This document shows, piece by piece, positions 27,260 through 36,073 of a stretch of 64,000 nucleotides of DNA; position 1 is the stretch's first letter; the number at the start of each line of letters is the position of its first letter. The translations under genes and the position numbers were made by a program. Origin of the DNA: Nevskiaceae bacterium (GTDB lineage: Bacteria > Pseudomonadota > Gammaproteobacteria > Nevskiales > Nevskiaceae); NCBI GenBank assembly GCA_004297005.1, contig SCVA01000045.1, positions 1-64,000 of the forward strand, in the 5' to 3' direction. A model generated the notes under the pieces. That model was not told the origin of the DNA. It did no database searches and saw nothing but the letters and a program-made list of their open reading frames with translations.

Positions 27260-27919
27260 ATGCCAGAACTAATTCCCCTCGCCCAGAAGATCGCTGTCTG
27301 GGCGCTGCCCGTGCTGTTCGCCATCACCCTGCACGAGGTGGCGCATGGCTATGTCGCGCGTCACCTGGGCGACAACACCGCCGCCGCGCAGGGGCGGCTG
27401 TCGCTCAACCCGATCAAGCACATCGACCCGATCGGCACCTTGCTGGTACCGGCGCTGCTGTTGCTCCTGGGCGGCTTCCTGTTCGGCTGGGCCAAGGCGG
27501 TGCCGGTCAATTACCGCAACCTGAAGAACCCCAAGCGCGACATGGCCATCGTCGCCGTCGCCGGTCCGGCGGTGAATCTGGCGATGGCCCTGGGTTGGGC
27601 ACTGTTGCTGAAAATCGCCCTGAGCCAGGACGTCAGCGCCGGCATCTGGCTGGGTGTGGCGCAGATGAGCATCGCGGGCATCAGCATCAACCTGGTGCTG
27701 ATGGTGCTCAACCTGCTGCCGATGCCGCCGCTGGACGGTGGCCGGGTGGCGGTCGGCCTGCTGCCGATGAAGCAGGCCATCGCACTCTCCAAGCTGGAGC
27801 CCTACGGCCTGGTGATTCTCATCGTGCTGATGGCCACCGGCATCCTCAGCAAGATTCTTGGCCCCCTGGTGGGCATCAGCCAAACCCTCATCCTGGGCCT
27901 GTTCGGCATCCAGGCCTAG
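27260..27919 (+). CDS. Site-2 protease family zinc metalloprotease (membrane)
   Basis: A 219-aa intramembrane peptidase of family M50 (short SpoIVFB/YwhC type). It has zinc motif HEVAHG (about 25-30), a second-helix Asn/Pro motif GPAVNLAMA (about 101-109), and the third zinc ligand in MPPLDGGRV (Asp in LDG, about 159). Five or six membrane helices are predicted. It lies between yciO and trpS as in many gammaproteobacteria. The substrate is unknown. The ATG appears to lack a ribosome-binding site and sits directly behind a TATAAT. Confidence 0.93.
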   Translation: MPELIPLAQKIAVWALPVLFAITLHEVAHGYVARHLGDNTAAAQGRLSLNPIKHIDPIGTLLVPALLLLLGGFLFGWAKAVPVNYRNLKNPKRDMAIVAVAGPAVNLAMALGWALLLKIALSQDVSAGIWLGVAQMSIAGISINLVLMVLNLLPMPPLDGGRVAVGLLPMKQAIALSKLEPYGLVILIVLMATGILSKILGPLVGISQTLILGLFGIQA

Positions 27920-27930
27920 CGCGTTTCATC

Positions 27931-28932
27931 ATGTCCAACAGCAAACCCATCGTCCTCTCCGGCATCCAGCCCTCCGGCAAGCTCACCATCGGCAACTACC
28001 TGGGTGCGCTCAAGAACTGGGTGCCGCTGTCGGAGCTGTACTCCTGCTACTACATGCTGGTGGACCTGCACGCGATCACCGTGCGCCAGGACCCGGTGGT
28101 GCTGCGCGAGCGCTGCTACGAATTTCTGGCGCTGTACATCGCCTGTGGCCTGGACCCGGCGAAGAACACCCTGTTCGTGCAGAGCCATGTCGGCGCCCAT
28201 GCGCGCTTGGGCTGGGTCCTCAACTGCTACACGCAGATGGGCGAGCTCAACCGCATGACCCAGTTCAAGGACAAGTCGGCCAAGCACGCCGACAACATCA
28301 ACGCCGGCCTGTTCGACTACCCGGTGCTGATGGCGGCCGACATCCTGCTCTACCAGGCCCATCAGGTGCCGGTGGGCGACGACCAGAAGCAGCATCTGGA
28401 GCTGGCCCGCGACATCGCCCAGCGCTTCAATGGCCTCTACGGCGAGGTGTTCACCGTGCCGGAGCCGATGATCCCGCCAGTGGGTGCGCGGGTGATGGGC
28501 CTGCAGAACCCGACCGCGAAAATGAGCAAGTCCGGCGACGCCGAGACCGACGCCATCTATCTGCTCGACGCACCCGACGTGGTCACCCGCAAGATCAAGC
28601 GCGCGGTCACCGACCTGGGCAGCGAGATCCGCTTTGACATCGCCGAGAAGCCGGGCGTCTCCAACCTGATGTCCATCCTCGGCGCGATCAAGGGCGAGAG
28701 CTTCGACAGCATCGCCGCGCGCTATGTCGGCAAGGGCTATGGCCACTTCAAGGCCGAGGTCGCCGAGGCGGTGGTGGAATGCCTGAAACCCATCCAGGCC
28801 CACTACGCCAGCATCCGCGAAGACGTGCCCGGCCTGCGCAAGGTGCTGCGCGCCGGCGCCGATGCCGCCGCCGCTCAGGCCGACGCCACGCTCAAGCGCG
28901 TGCACGAGGCGCTGGGGTTCATCCCGGAATGA
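27931..28932 (+). CDS. trpS: Tryptophanyl-tRNA synthetase
   Basis: A 333-aa class Ic synthetase charging tRNA-Trp. It has the HIGH-like motif [11 protein letters not shown] (about 14-24), KMSKS at about 195-199, and the tryptophan-site region DLHAITV. The [19 protein letters not shown] stretch is typical of bacterial TrpRS. The ATG at 27931 lies 11 bp after the previous stop. The longer open frame upstream belongs to another gene. The stop overlaps the scpA start. Confidence 0.97.
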   Translation: MSNSKPIVLSGIQPSGKLTIGNYLGALKNWVPLSELYSCYYMLVDLHAITVRQDPVVLRERCYEFLALYIACGLDPAKNTLFVQSHVGAHARLGWVLNCYTQMGELNRMTQFKDKSAKHADNINAGLFDYPVLMAADILLYQAHQVPVGDDQKQHLELARDIAQRFNGLYGEVFTVPEPMIPPVGARVMGLQNPTAKMSKSGDAETDAIYLLDAPDVVTRKIKRAVTDLGSEIRFDIAEKPGVSNLMSILGAIKGESFDSIAARYVGKGYGHFKAEVAEAVVECLKPIQAHYASIREDVPGLRKVLRAGADAAAAQADATLKRVHEALGFIPE

Positions 28933-29801
28933 GCGAGACCGAAGCCAGCCTGATCGAGCCTGCTCCGGAGGCGCTGGCCGCGCATCCGGTCAAGGTGCAT
29001 GGCCAGTTGCTGGAGAAGATGCCGGACGACCTCTACATCCCGCCGGATGCGCTGGAGGTGGTGCTGGAGGCCTTCGAGGGTCCGCTGGACTTGCTGCTGT
29101 ACCTGATCCGCCGGCAGAACCTCGACATCCTCGACATCCCGGTGCTGACCATCACCAAGCAGTACGTGCAGTACATCCAGCTCATGCAGGGTCTGCGCCT
29201 GGAGCTGGCCGCCGAGTACCTGGTGATGGCCGCGCTGCTGGCCGAGATCAAGAGCCGCATGCTGCTGCCCAAGCCGGTCGCCGAGACCGACGAGGGCGGC
29301 GACCCGCGCATGGAGCTGGTGCGCCGGCTGCAGGAGTACGAGCGCTTCAAGACCGCCGCCGAGAACCTCGACGGTCTGCCGCGCCTGGGCCGCGACTGGC
29401 ACCTGGCCTCGGCCAAGCCGGAAGAGATCAAGCTGGAGCGGCCGCTGCCGACGCCGCATCTGCGCGAGTTGCTGCTGGCGCTGCGGGATGTCCTGCAGCG
29501 CGCCGAGCTGTTCAGCCGCCACCAGGTGGCGCGCGAGCCGCTCTCGGTGCGCGAGCGCATGAGCCGGGTGCTGGAGCATGTGAAGAACCACGGCGCCTGC
29601 GAGCTGCGCGATCTGGTCGATCTCTCCGAGGGCAAGGCTGGCGTGGTGGTGGTGTTGCTGGCGATCCTGGAACTGACCAAGCTGGCGCTGATCGACCTGG
29701 TGCAGGATGCCCCGTTCGCGCCGGTGCTGATCGACGTTGGCCGTCCGCGCGAGGGTATGGATGCCGATGGCGAGTGGACCGAAGAGGCGAGCTACGAATG
29801 A
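28929..29801 (+). CDS. scpA: Condensin subunit ScpA (kleisin)
   Basis: A 290-aa kleisin that bridges the SMC heads. An N-terminal helical domain with [30 protein letters not shown] (about 47-77) precedes a middle ScpB-binding region and a C-terminal winged helix that binds the other SMC head ([26 protein letters not shown]). The start overlaps the trpS stop (ATGA) and its own stop overlaps scpB, so the three are coupled. Together with smc (18.8 kb) it completes the condensin set. Confidence 0.95.
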   Translation: MSETEASLIEPAPEALAAHPVKVHGQLLEKMPDDLYIPPDALEVVLEAFEGPLDLLLYLIRRQNLDILDIPVLTITKQYVQYIQLMQGLRLELAAEYLVMAALLAEIKSRMLLPKPVAETDEGGDPRMELVRRLQEYERFKTAAENLDGLPRLGRDWHLASAKPEEIKLERPLPTPHLRELLLALRDVLQRAELFSRHQVAREPLSVRERMSRVLEHVKNHGACELRDLVDLSEGKAGVVVVLLAILELTKLALIDLVQDAPFAPVLIDVGRPREGMDADGEWTEEASYE

Positions 29802-30517
29802 ACGAGATGGAAGATCAACCGGAACTCGAAGCGGCCGAGACGGCGGAAGCCCAGGTCGCCGCGCCCAGCCACGATCTCGAGCGCCTGTCGCGCCTGGTCG
29901 AGGCCCTGCTGCTGGCGGCCGACCAGCCGCTGAGCCTGGACGCGCTGGTGAAGCTGCTGGCGCCAGACGCGCCCATCGGCCGCCGCGAACTGCGGCTGGC
30001 GCTGGAGCGTCTGGAACAGCGCCTGGCCGACAGCGCCGCCGAGCTGCGCGAGGTGGCCAGCGGCTGGCGCATCCAGGTCAAGGCCGACTACGCGGAAGTG
30101 GTGGCGCGGCTCTGGCAGGAAAAGCCGCCCAAGCTCACCCGCGCCCTGCTCGAAACCCTGGCGCTGATCTGCTACCGCCAGCCGATCACCCGCGGCGAGA
30201 TCGAGGAGATTCGTGGCGTCGCGGTGTCGCCCAACATCCTCAAGACCCTGATCGAGCGCGGCTGGATCCGCGAGGTCGGCGTGCGCGAAACCCCGGGCCG
30301 GCCCAGCCTGTTCGGCACCGCGCCGCAGCTGCTCGACGATCTCGGCCTGCGCTCGTTGGACCAGCTGCCCTCACTGCCCGAGATCAAGGACATGGAGCAG
30401 TTGGAAGCCGCGCTCAGCCGCCTCGCCGGCCAGCCGCTGGAGATCGCGGTGGCCGAGGCCGAGGAGCCGGCACCGGTGATCGAGACCGATCCGCCCGCCG
30501 ACGTCACCATTCACTGA
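29798..30517 (+). CDS. scpB: Condensin subunit ScpB
   Basis: A 239-aa winged-helix dimer protein that stabilises ScpA. It has a first WH at about 27-105 (LVEALLLAADQPLSLDALVKLL) and a second WH with the family stretch ALLETLALICYRQPITRGEI and GVAVSPNILKTLIERGWI. An acidic, Pro-rich tail extends past residue 215. It overlaps scpA by 4 bp. The pseudouridine synthase gene follows after 82 bp. Confidence 0.95.
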   Translation: MNEMEDQPELEAAETAEAQVAAPSHDLERLSRLVEALLLAADQPLSLDALVKLLAPDAPIGRRELRLALERLEQRLADSAAELREVASGWRIQVKADYAEVVARLWQEKPPKLTRALLETLALICYRQPITRGEIEEIRGVAVSPNILKTLIERGWIREVGVRETPGRPSLFGTAPQLLDDLGLRSLDQLPSLPEIKDMEQLEAALSRLAGQPLEIAVAEAEEPAPVIETDPPADVTIH

Positions 30518-30599
30518 ACGCGGCACCGGCGTAGACGCGGCGCCGTCCGCGTCCACCCATTTCTTTACACGCCGAGAGGCGTCAACCGGGATACACCCC

Positions 30600-32552
30600 A
30601 TGTCCGAACGCATTCAGAAGTACCTCTCCAATCTTGGCTACGGCTCGCGCCGGGAGGTCGAGGACTGGATCGTCGAAGGCCGCCTGGTGGTCAACGGCCA
30701 GCCGGCCGAAATCGGCCAGAAGATCGACGAGAGCGATGCCGTCAAGCTCGACGGCAAGCGGCTCTCGCTCAAGGGCGGCAACGAGCCCCTGAAGGTGCTG
30801 ATCTACAAGAAGCGCACCGGCGAGATGGTCACCCGCGAAGACCCGGAAGGCCGGCGCACGGTGTTCCGCAAGCTGCCGGACCTGGAAACCGGGCGCTGGA
30901 TCGCGGTCGGCCGCCTGGACGTCAACACCTCCGGCCTCTTGCTGATGACCAATCACGGCGAGCTGGCGCGGCGACTGATGCACCCCAGCTTTGAGCAGAA
31001 GCGCGAGTACGCGGTGCGCGCGCTGGGCGAGCTGCCGGAAGGCTTCATGCAACGCCTGCAGGCTGGCGTGCAACTGGAAGACGGCCCGGCGCATTTCGAG
31101 TCGATCCGCTTCGGCGACAACGAGATCGAGGACGACGAGTCGGAGGGCGAGGGCAGCGGTGGCCGCGCCAACCACTGGTTCATCGTCACCATCGCCGAGG
31201 GCCGCCACCGCGAGGTGCGGCGGCTGTTCGAGTCGCAGGGCCTCACCGTCAACCGCCTGATCCGCACTGCCTACGGGCCGATTAAGCTCGGCCGCGGCAT
31301 CAAGAGTGGCAGCTACCGCGAGGCCACCCGCGACGAGATCCACAAGCTGCTCGACGCCGTCGGCATGGATCACAGCGAGGCGCTGCCGGAGCGGGTGCGG
31401 GAATCGCACCGCGCCAAGAGCGAGTTTCCGCAGGGCGGCAAGCCCAAGGCCGCCGGTCCCAAGCCGCAGTTCAAGTCCGGAGCCGAGGGCTGGAGCAAGG
31501 CCAGCCGCGACGAGCGCAAGCAGATCGAACGCACCGAGCGCTTCGAGATGAAGCGCGACGCCGCCGTCCCGGCTCGTCCGCCCAGCGCCTACGAAGCCAG
31601 CGCCAAGCCCAAGGCCGGCAAGCCCAGCCCCTGGCGCAAGGACGCCGCCAGCGCCGCGCCGGCCAGCACCGGTGGCGAGCCGCAGCAGTTCAAGGCGCGC
31701 GGCTTTGGCGCCAAGTCCGAGCGCAGCTATGCCGAGCGTGGCGACAGCGCGCCGGCGCCGCGCCGTCGCGAGGCGGGCACTGAGCGCCCCTACGCGCCGC
31801 GCGGCGAAGGCGCCGCGCGTCCGGCCTATGGCAAGAAGCCCTACGGCGAGCGTGCGGCCGCCGGCGGCGAACGCCCGGCCTACAAGCCGCGCGCCGCGCG
31901 CGAAGACGGCGCCGCCCGTCCCGCCTATGCCAAGAAGCCCTACGGTGATCGGCCGGCCCGTGCCGGCGAGGGCGAGCGCCCCGCCTTCAAGCCGCGCTTT
32001 GCGCGCGAGGAGTCCGGCGCCCGTCCGGCCTACGGCAAGAAGCCTTATGGCGAGCGTGCCGCGACCGGCGGCGAACGTCCGGCTTACAAACCGCGCGCGC
32101 CGCGCGAGGATGGCGCCGCCCGCCCGGCCTATGCGAAGAAGCCCTACGGCGAGCGACCGGCGCGCGCTGGTGAGGGCGAGCGGCCGGCCTTCAAGCCGCG
32201 CTTCTCCGGCGAAGCCGCCGGCGCCCGCCCGGCCTATGGCAAGAAGCCCTATGGCGAGCGGGCTGCCGCTGGCGGAGAGCGTCCGGCCTACAAGCCGCGC
32301 GCACCCCGCGAGGACGGCGCCGCGCGTCCGGCCTATGCCAAGAAGCCTTATGGCGAGCGCCCGGCGGGTGCTCGTCCCTTTGGCAAGCCGGCCGGCGAAG
32401 GCGGTGGTTACCGGGGCGGCAAGCCCGACGCGGCGCGGGCGGCGCCCAAGAAGACTTTGCAGCGCTACACCGTGCGTGACGGCCAGGCCGCCAGCGGCAA
32501 CGGCAAGCCCAAGCTGGGCCTGCGTGGCAAGAAGAAGGGTGACGAGGACTAG
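30600..32552 (+). CDS. rluB: 23S rRNA pseudouridine synthase RluB with a very long repeat tail
   Basis: Makes pseudouridine 2605 in 23S rRNA. An S4 domain (residues 1-60, ERIQKYLSNLGYGSRREVEDWI) leads into the RsuA/RluB catalytic domain (about 65-250). Its catalytic Asp is in GRLDVNTSGLLLMTNHGEL, with GRHREVRRLFES later. The enzyme proper ends near residue 260. About 390 residues of Arg/Lys/Ala/Pro/Gly-rich low complexity follow, including a 68-residue unit repeated almost three times (residues 406-600). E. coli RluB is 291 aa, so this is more than twice as long. The tail is probably disordered and RNA-binding. A terminator follows at 32581. Confidence 0.92.
   Translation: MSERIQKYLSNLGYGSRREVEDWIVEGRLVVNGQPAEIGQKIDESDAVKLDGKRLSLKGGNEPLKVLIYKKRTGEMVTREDPEGRRTVFRKLPDLETGRWIAVGRLDVNTSGLLLMTNHGELARRLMHPSFEQKREYAVRALGELPEGFMQRLQAGVQLEDGPAHFESIRFGDNEIEDDESEGEGSGGRANHWFIVTIAEGRHREVRRLFESQGLTVNRLIRTAYGPIKLGRGIKSGSYREATRDEIHKLLDAVGMDHSEALPERVRESHRAKSEFPQGGKPKAAGPKPQFKSGAEGWSKASRDERKQIERTERFEMKRDAAVPARPPSAYEASAKPKAGKPSPWRKDAASAAPASTGGEPQQFKARGFGAKSERSYAERGDSAPAPRRREAGTERPYAPRGEGAARPAYGKKPYGERAAAGGERPAYKPRAAREDGAARPAYAKKPYGDRPARAGEGERPAFKPRFAREESGARPAYGKKPYGERAATGGERPAYKPRAPREDGAARPAYAKKPYGERPARAGEGERPAFKPRFSGEAAGARPAYGKKPYGERAAAGGERPAYKPRAPREDGAARPAYAKKPYGERPAGARPFGKPAGEGGGYRGGKPDAARAAPKKTLQRYTVRDGQAASGNGKPKLGLRGKKKGDED
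31815..32385 (+). repeat. 204-bp in-frame tandem repeat in the rluB tail
   Basis: Units begin at 31815, 32019 and 32223, exactly 204 bp (68 codons) apart. The third copy breaks off around 32385. Each unit holds two half-units starting ARPAYGKKPYGER and ARPAYAKKPYGDR (or GER), each followed by a GGERPAYKPR or GEGERPAFKPR segment, giving six copies of the 13-residue core. Confidence 0.93.
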
Positions 32553-32580
32553 ACCCAGCTTGGGTTCTGGGCAGTCTCCA

Positions 32581-32607
32581 AACCCGGCGCTGGTCGCCGG
32601 GTTTTTT
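32581..32607 (+). terminator. Rho-independent terminator after rluB
   Basis: Stem CCCGGCG / CGCCGGG with a 5-nt loop (32583-32601), followed by TTTTTT. Confidence 0.92.
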
Positions 32608-32746
32608 ATGCCCGCTGTAAACCTCCGCGCCGGCCACCCGTTGCTTTCTCAACTGAACGTCAATTCGATCTAAGGACGGAACCTATTGATCTCAGGCCCG
32701 GGGCTCGAAGCCCCCGCGTAAGTTTCTTACGAGGCTAGGCCCGATC

Positions 32747-33586
32747 ATGAAGCCGTCCGTTGCTGCGCCGCTGATCTTTCTGCATGTGCCGAAGACCGGC
32801 GGCACCACCCTCAATACGGTGATCAACCGCCAGTTCGGGCCGGGGCAGTCCTACGCGATCCGCAGTGCCGACATCGCCGGCAGCGTCGAGCGGCTCAAGG
32901 CCATGCCGGAGGAGCAACGCGCCGGCATCCGTCTGCTGCGCGGTCATCAGGCCTTTGGCCTGCACGAATTCCTGGCCCCGGGCGCGCGCTATCTGGGCAT
33001 GCTGCGGCATCCGCTGCCGCGCGTTGCCTCGCACTACAACTATGTGAAGTCCAACCCCGGCCACGTTCTGCATTCCGAGTTGATGGCGCGCGGCTATGAC
33101 CTCGCCGGCTACGCCTCCAGCCGGATGTGCCAGGAGCTGAGCAATGGTCAGACCCGCATGCTGGCCGGCGTCTGGGGCGACCGCGACCTGAACGAGGACG
33201 ATCTGCAGCGGGCCATCGCCAACGTCGAACAGCACTTCGCCTGGCTGGGACTGGCCGAGCGCTTCGACGAGAGCCTGGTGCAACTGGCCGCGAGCCTGGG
33301 CTGGACGCGGATTTACTACCAGAAGCGCAATGTCAGCCGGGTGGACAGCGGCAGTCTGCTGGACCGCGCCGCCGCGGCGGCGATCAGCGCCGAGAACCAG
33401 TTGGATCTGGAGCTCTACGCCTACGCGCAGGCGCGCTTCGAGCGTCTGTCCGCGCCGGCGCGCCTGGCACGCCGTCTGGGTGCCGCCGGGCTGGGCTTGG
33501 GCAATCGGCTGCTGGCCGGGGTCAACACGCTGCGCGCCGGCCGTGCCGAACAGAGCGTCGCCGCCGATAGCAGCGCCCGCAGCTAG
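32747..33586 (+). CDS. Sulfotransferase family 2-type protein
   Basis: A 279-aa protein with the PAPS-binding 5'-phosphosulfate loop IFLHVPKTGGTTLNTVI (about 10-26) and the 3'-phosphate motif MLRHPLPRVASHYNYV (about 85-100) of heparan-sulfate 2-O-sulfotransferase-like enzymes. These transfer sulfate from PAPS to sugars or other surface groups. The middle (RMCQELSNGQTRMLAG) also fits this group. It has its own promoter region after the rluB terminator. The acceptor is unknown. No sulfate-activation or glycan genes are nearby, so it works with partners elsewhere. Confidence 0.85.
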   Translation: MKPSVAAPLIFLHVPKTGGTTLNTVINRQFGPGQSYAIRSADIAGSVERLKAMPEEQRAGIRLLRGHQAFGLHEFLAPGARYLGMLRHPLPRVASHYNYVKSNPGHVLHSELMARGYDLAGYASSRMCQELSNGQTRMLAGVWGDRDLNEDDLQRAIANVEQHFAWLGLAERFDESLVQLAASLGWTRIYYQKRNVSRVDSGSLLDRAAAAAISAENQLDLELYAYAQARFERLSAPARLARRLGAAGLGLGNRLLAGVNTLRAGRAEQSVAADSSARS

Positions 33587-33589
33587 CGC

Positions 33590-34336
33590 CTACAGCGCCT
33601 GGCCGCTGACGCCCCGGCTGTCCGGACCCAGCAACCAGAGCAGACGCCGCGCCGCCAGGTCTGGCGGCGGGGTTTCCTGCACGCCTTCGCCGGCATAGCC
33701 CTTGACCCGGATCGCGGTGCGCATCGGCCCCGGGTAATAGCTGTTGATACGGAGCTTGGGATGGGTGCTGGCGCATTCCTGCGCCCAGGTTGCCGACATG
33801 GCCTCCACCGCCGCCTTGGTGATGCCGTAGGCGCCGTGATAGGCCCTGGGCTGACGGCCGCCGGCGTCGCTGATGAACACCAGGCTGGCGTCGGGCGATT
33901 TTTCCAGCAGCGGCAGGCAGCAGCGACTGAGGACGTAGGCGGCGGTGAGATTGGTCTGCACGCTGTCCATCCAGTCCTTGGGCGCCAGCTCCGCCAGCCG
34001 CGCGAAGCCGGTGAAGTGCGCGGCGCAGTGCACCAGGCCGTCGAGGCGGCCGAACTCCGCTTCCAGCGTCTCGGCCAGGGCCAGATGATCGTTCCAGGTA
34101 GCGCCATTGAGGTTGAGCGGCACGATGCCCGGCTGCGGGCCGCCGGCCTTTTCGATGGCGTCGTAGGTCGCTTCCAGCTTCTTGATGGTGCGGCCAAGCA
34201 GGATCACCGTGGCGCCGGCCTGGGCGGCGGCGAGCGCGGTGGCCTTGCCCAGGCCATCGCCGGCACCGGTGATCAGGATCACCCGGTCCTTGAGGCTGCC
34301 GGGCTGCGGCTGGTAGTCGGCGGGCAGGGTGCTCAT
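33590..34336 (-). CDS. yciK: YciK-family short-chain dehydrogenase
   Basis: A 248-aa NAD(P)-dependent oxidoreductase with cofactor motif TGAGDGLG (about 24-31), NNAG-equivalent CAAH region (about 108-112), and catalytic Ser-x13-Tyr-x3-Lys (SDAGG... YGITK, Tyr about 172). Sequence features such as LNLNGATWNDHLALAE and GPMRTAIRVKGYAGE identify YciK of E. coli and the PA3173-like proteins. The substrate is unknown. It is the last gene of the overlapping mtaD-ubiG-mupP-yciK operon and converges with the sulfotransferase 3 bp away. Confidence 0.92.
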   Translation of the reverse strand: MSTLPADYQPQPGSLKDRVILITGAGDGLGKATALAAAQAGATVILLGRTIKKLEATYDAIEKAGGPQPGIVPLNLNGATWNDHLALAETLEAEFGRLDGLVHCAAHFTGFARLAELAPKDWMDSVQTNLTAAYVLSRCCLPLLEKSPDASLVFISDAGGRQPRAYHGAYGITKAAVEAMSATWAQECASTHPKLRINSYYPGPMRTAIRVKGYAGEGVQETPPPDLAARRLLWLLGPDSRGVSGQAL

Positions 34337-35004
34337 GCGATCAGTTCCAGCAGGTCGATGGGGCGGGCCAGGGTCAGGTCCGCGCCCCAGGTGTGGATGG
34401 GATGGGGGCCTTCGTAGCCCCAGGCGGCGGCAACGGTGCGCATGCCGGCGGCGCGACCGGCGACGATATCGCGCTGGTCGTCACCGACGTACCAGCAGTC
34501 GCCGGGCTTGAGGCCGGCGCGCTGGCAGGCCAGCAGCAGGCCGTCCGGCGCCGGTTTGGCATTGGCCACTTCGTCGGCGCTGACCACCGCTGCGGCGCGG
34601 CGGTCCAGGCCGAGCGCCGCCATCAGGGCATCGGTATAGCGCTTGGGCTTGTTGGTCATCACGCCCCAGGCCAGGCCCCGCTCGGCATAGGCGGCCAGCA
34701 CCGTTTCAAAACCCTCGAACAGTGGCGAGTGGTCGGCCAGATGCTCGGCGTAGTGGGCCAGAAAGGCGTCGCGGTGGCGGGGAAAGTCGGCGTGCTCGGG
34801 CGTGATCCCCAGCGCCTTGCCCAAGAGGCCGCGCGCGCCGGCCGAGGCCACCGGACGGTAGTCGAGCAGCGGCAGTGGCGGCAGGCCCAGCGAGACGCGG
34901 ACGTGGTTGGCGGCGCCGCCGAGGTCCGGCGCGGTATCGACCAGGGTGCCGTCGAGGTCGAAGAAGAAGGCGCGTGCGGCTTGCCCGGCGTTGGCGGCAC
35001 TCAT
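34333..35004 (-). CDS. mupP: HAD phosphatase, MupP (MurNAc-6-phosphate phosphatase) or Gph type
   Basis: A 223-aa HAD hydrolase. Motif I FFFDLDGTLVDTAPDL (nucleophile Asp about 16) is followed by a cap domain, motif II/III with VMTNKPKRYTDALM and KPAPDGLLLA, and motif IV YVGDDQRDI. Sequence alone would give phosphoglycolate phosphatase (gph). In Pseudomonas, however, the HAD gene between ubiG and the yciK-like gene is MupP of peptidoglycan recycling, and the same context occurs here. The ATG overlaps the ubiG stop. The substrate choice is therefore inferred from neighbours. Confidence 0.85.
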   Translation of the reverse strand: MSAANAGQAARAFFFDLDGTLVDTAPDLGGAANHVRVSLGLPPLPLLDYRPVASAGARGLLGKALGITPEHADFPRHRDAFLAHYAEHLADHSPLFEGFETVLAAYAERGLAWGVMTNKPKRYTDALMAALGLDRRAAAVVSADEVANAKPAPDGLLLACQRAGLKPGDCWYVGDDQRDIVAGRAAGMRTVAAAWGYEGPHPIHTWGADLTLARPIDLLELIA

Positions 35005-35741
35005 GCCGGCTTCCGGCAGTGCAGGAAGTAATTGACGTCGATGTCGCTGCCCAGACGCGCCTGCTTGCTCACCGGGTTGTAGCTCAGGCCTTTCAGCTCC
35101 ACCGGCTCCAGGCCGGCGGCGCGCGCCCAGCTCGTCAGCTCGGAAGGACGGATGAACTTGCCGTAGTCGTGCGTGCCACGCGGCACCAGATTCAGCACGT
35201 ACTCGGCGCCCAGCACCGCCAGCGCGTAGGCCTTGGGATTGCGATTGATGGTGGACAGCACCACGTTGCCGCCCGGCTTCACCAGACTGGCGATGGCGCG
35301 CAGCACGCTGGCCGGGTCGGGGACGTGTTCGAGCATTTCCAGGCAGCAGACCAGGTCGTAGGCGGCCGGGGTTTCGGCCGCCAGAGCCTCGGCGCTGATC
35401 GCGCGGTAGCTGGGCTTTGCGCCGCCGGCCCAGTGGCCGGCCAGCTCCTGTTCGAGTCCGTGCAGGCGGGCGACTTCCAGCGCCTCGTCGGCGAGGTCGA
35501 TGCCGGTGGCGTTCGCGCCCCGCGCCGCCAGCGCCTCGGTGAGCAGGCCGCCGCCGCAGCCGACGTCCAGCACGGTCTTCCCCTTCAATCCGCCGGCACA
35601 GGCCTCGATGTAGGCCGCGCGTGGACCGTTGATGTGGTGCAGGGCGCGCATCGGCCCGTTCGGGTCCCACCAGGTTGCGGCCTGCTTCTGGAAGTTGGCG
35701 ATTTCGCCGGGATCGACGTTGCTGCTGGAGCTGTGGTTCAT
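35001..35741 (-). CDS. ubiG: Ubiquinone O-methyltransferase UbiG
   Basis: A 246-aa SAM-dependent enzyme performing both O-methylations in ubiquinone synthesis. SAM motif VLDVGCGGGLLTEALA (about 57-72) and acidic loop GIDLADEALEVA are present. The family signature WWDPNGPMRALHHINGPRAAYI (about 24-45) and CCLEMLEHVPDP are also present. C-terminal GLSYNPVSKQARLGSDIDVNYF fits UbiG. It overlaps the downstream HAD gene and the upstream ABM-domain gene by ATGA junctions. Confidence 0.97.
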   Translation of the reverse strand: MNHSSSSNVDPGEIANFQKQAATWWDPNGPMRALHHINGPRAAYIEACAGGLKGKTVLDVGCGGGLLTEALAARGANATGIDLADEALEVARLHGLEQELAGHWAGGAKPSYRAISAEALAAETPAAYDLVCCLEMLEHVPDPASVLRAIASLVKPGGNVVLSTINRNPKAYALAVLGAEYVLNLVPRGTHDYGKFIRPSELTSWARAAGLEPVELKGLSYNPVSKQARLGSDIDVNYFLHCRKPA

Positions 35742-36073
35742 GGTTTCCCGTAGGCGCGTTCGACCTTGGCGACGCGCAATTCGTAGTGCTGGTACCAGCG
35801 CTCACGGCCCTGACGGCGGGCCTCGCTGTGTTCCAGTTGCTGCTTCCAGGCCAGGATCGCGGCCTCGCTTTCCCAGTAGGAGACGGTGATGCCGAAGCCG
35901 TCGGCGCCACGCGTGCTCTCCACCCCCAGATAGCCCGGCTGCTGCTGCGCCAGTTGCACCATCCGCTCGGCGGTCTCGTCATAGGTGGCGCCGTCGTCGG
36001 ACGCGCGGGTGGAACTGAAGATCACCGCGTAATAGGGCGGCTTGGGCGTGCGCGCGAAACGGGGATCGCTCAT
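35738..36073 (-). CDS. Antibiotic biosynthesis monooxygenase (ABM)-domain protein
   Basis: A 111-aa ferredoxin-like fold protein: YYAVIFSSTRASDD, ERMVQLAQQQPGYLGVEST, then ITVSYWESEAAILAWKQQLEHSEARRQGRERWYQHYELRVAKVER. The W-x-x-H/A-x12-RxxWY pattern is that of ABM-type proteins, related to heme-degrading and quinol monooxygenases. Length and position between mtaD and ubiG are seen in related genomes. Biochemical role is unproven. The start MSDPRF at 36073 overlaps the mtaD stop. Confidence 0.88.
   Translation of the reverse strand: MSDPRFARTPKPPYYAVIFSSTRASDDGATYDETAERMVQLAQQQPGYLGVESTRGADGFGITVSYWESEAAILAWKQQLEHSEARRQGRERWYQHYELRVAKVERAYGKP

Noticed and set aside
34333..35982. 549-aa minus-strand fusion ORF covering ubiG and the HAD gene
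   Set aside because: Only the last 223 codons (from 35004) match a HAD phosphatase. The upstream part is a shadow of ubiG, which is intact in another frame.
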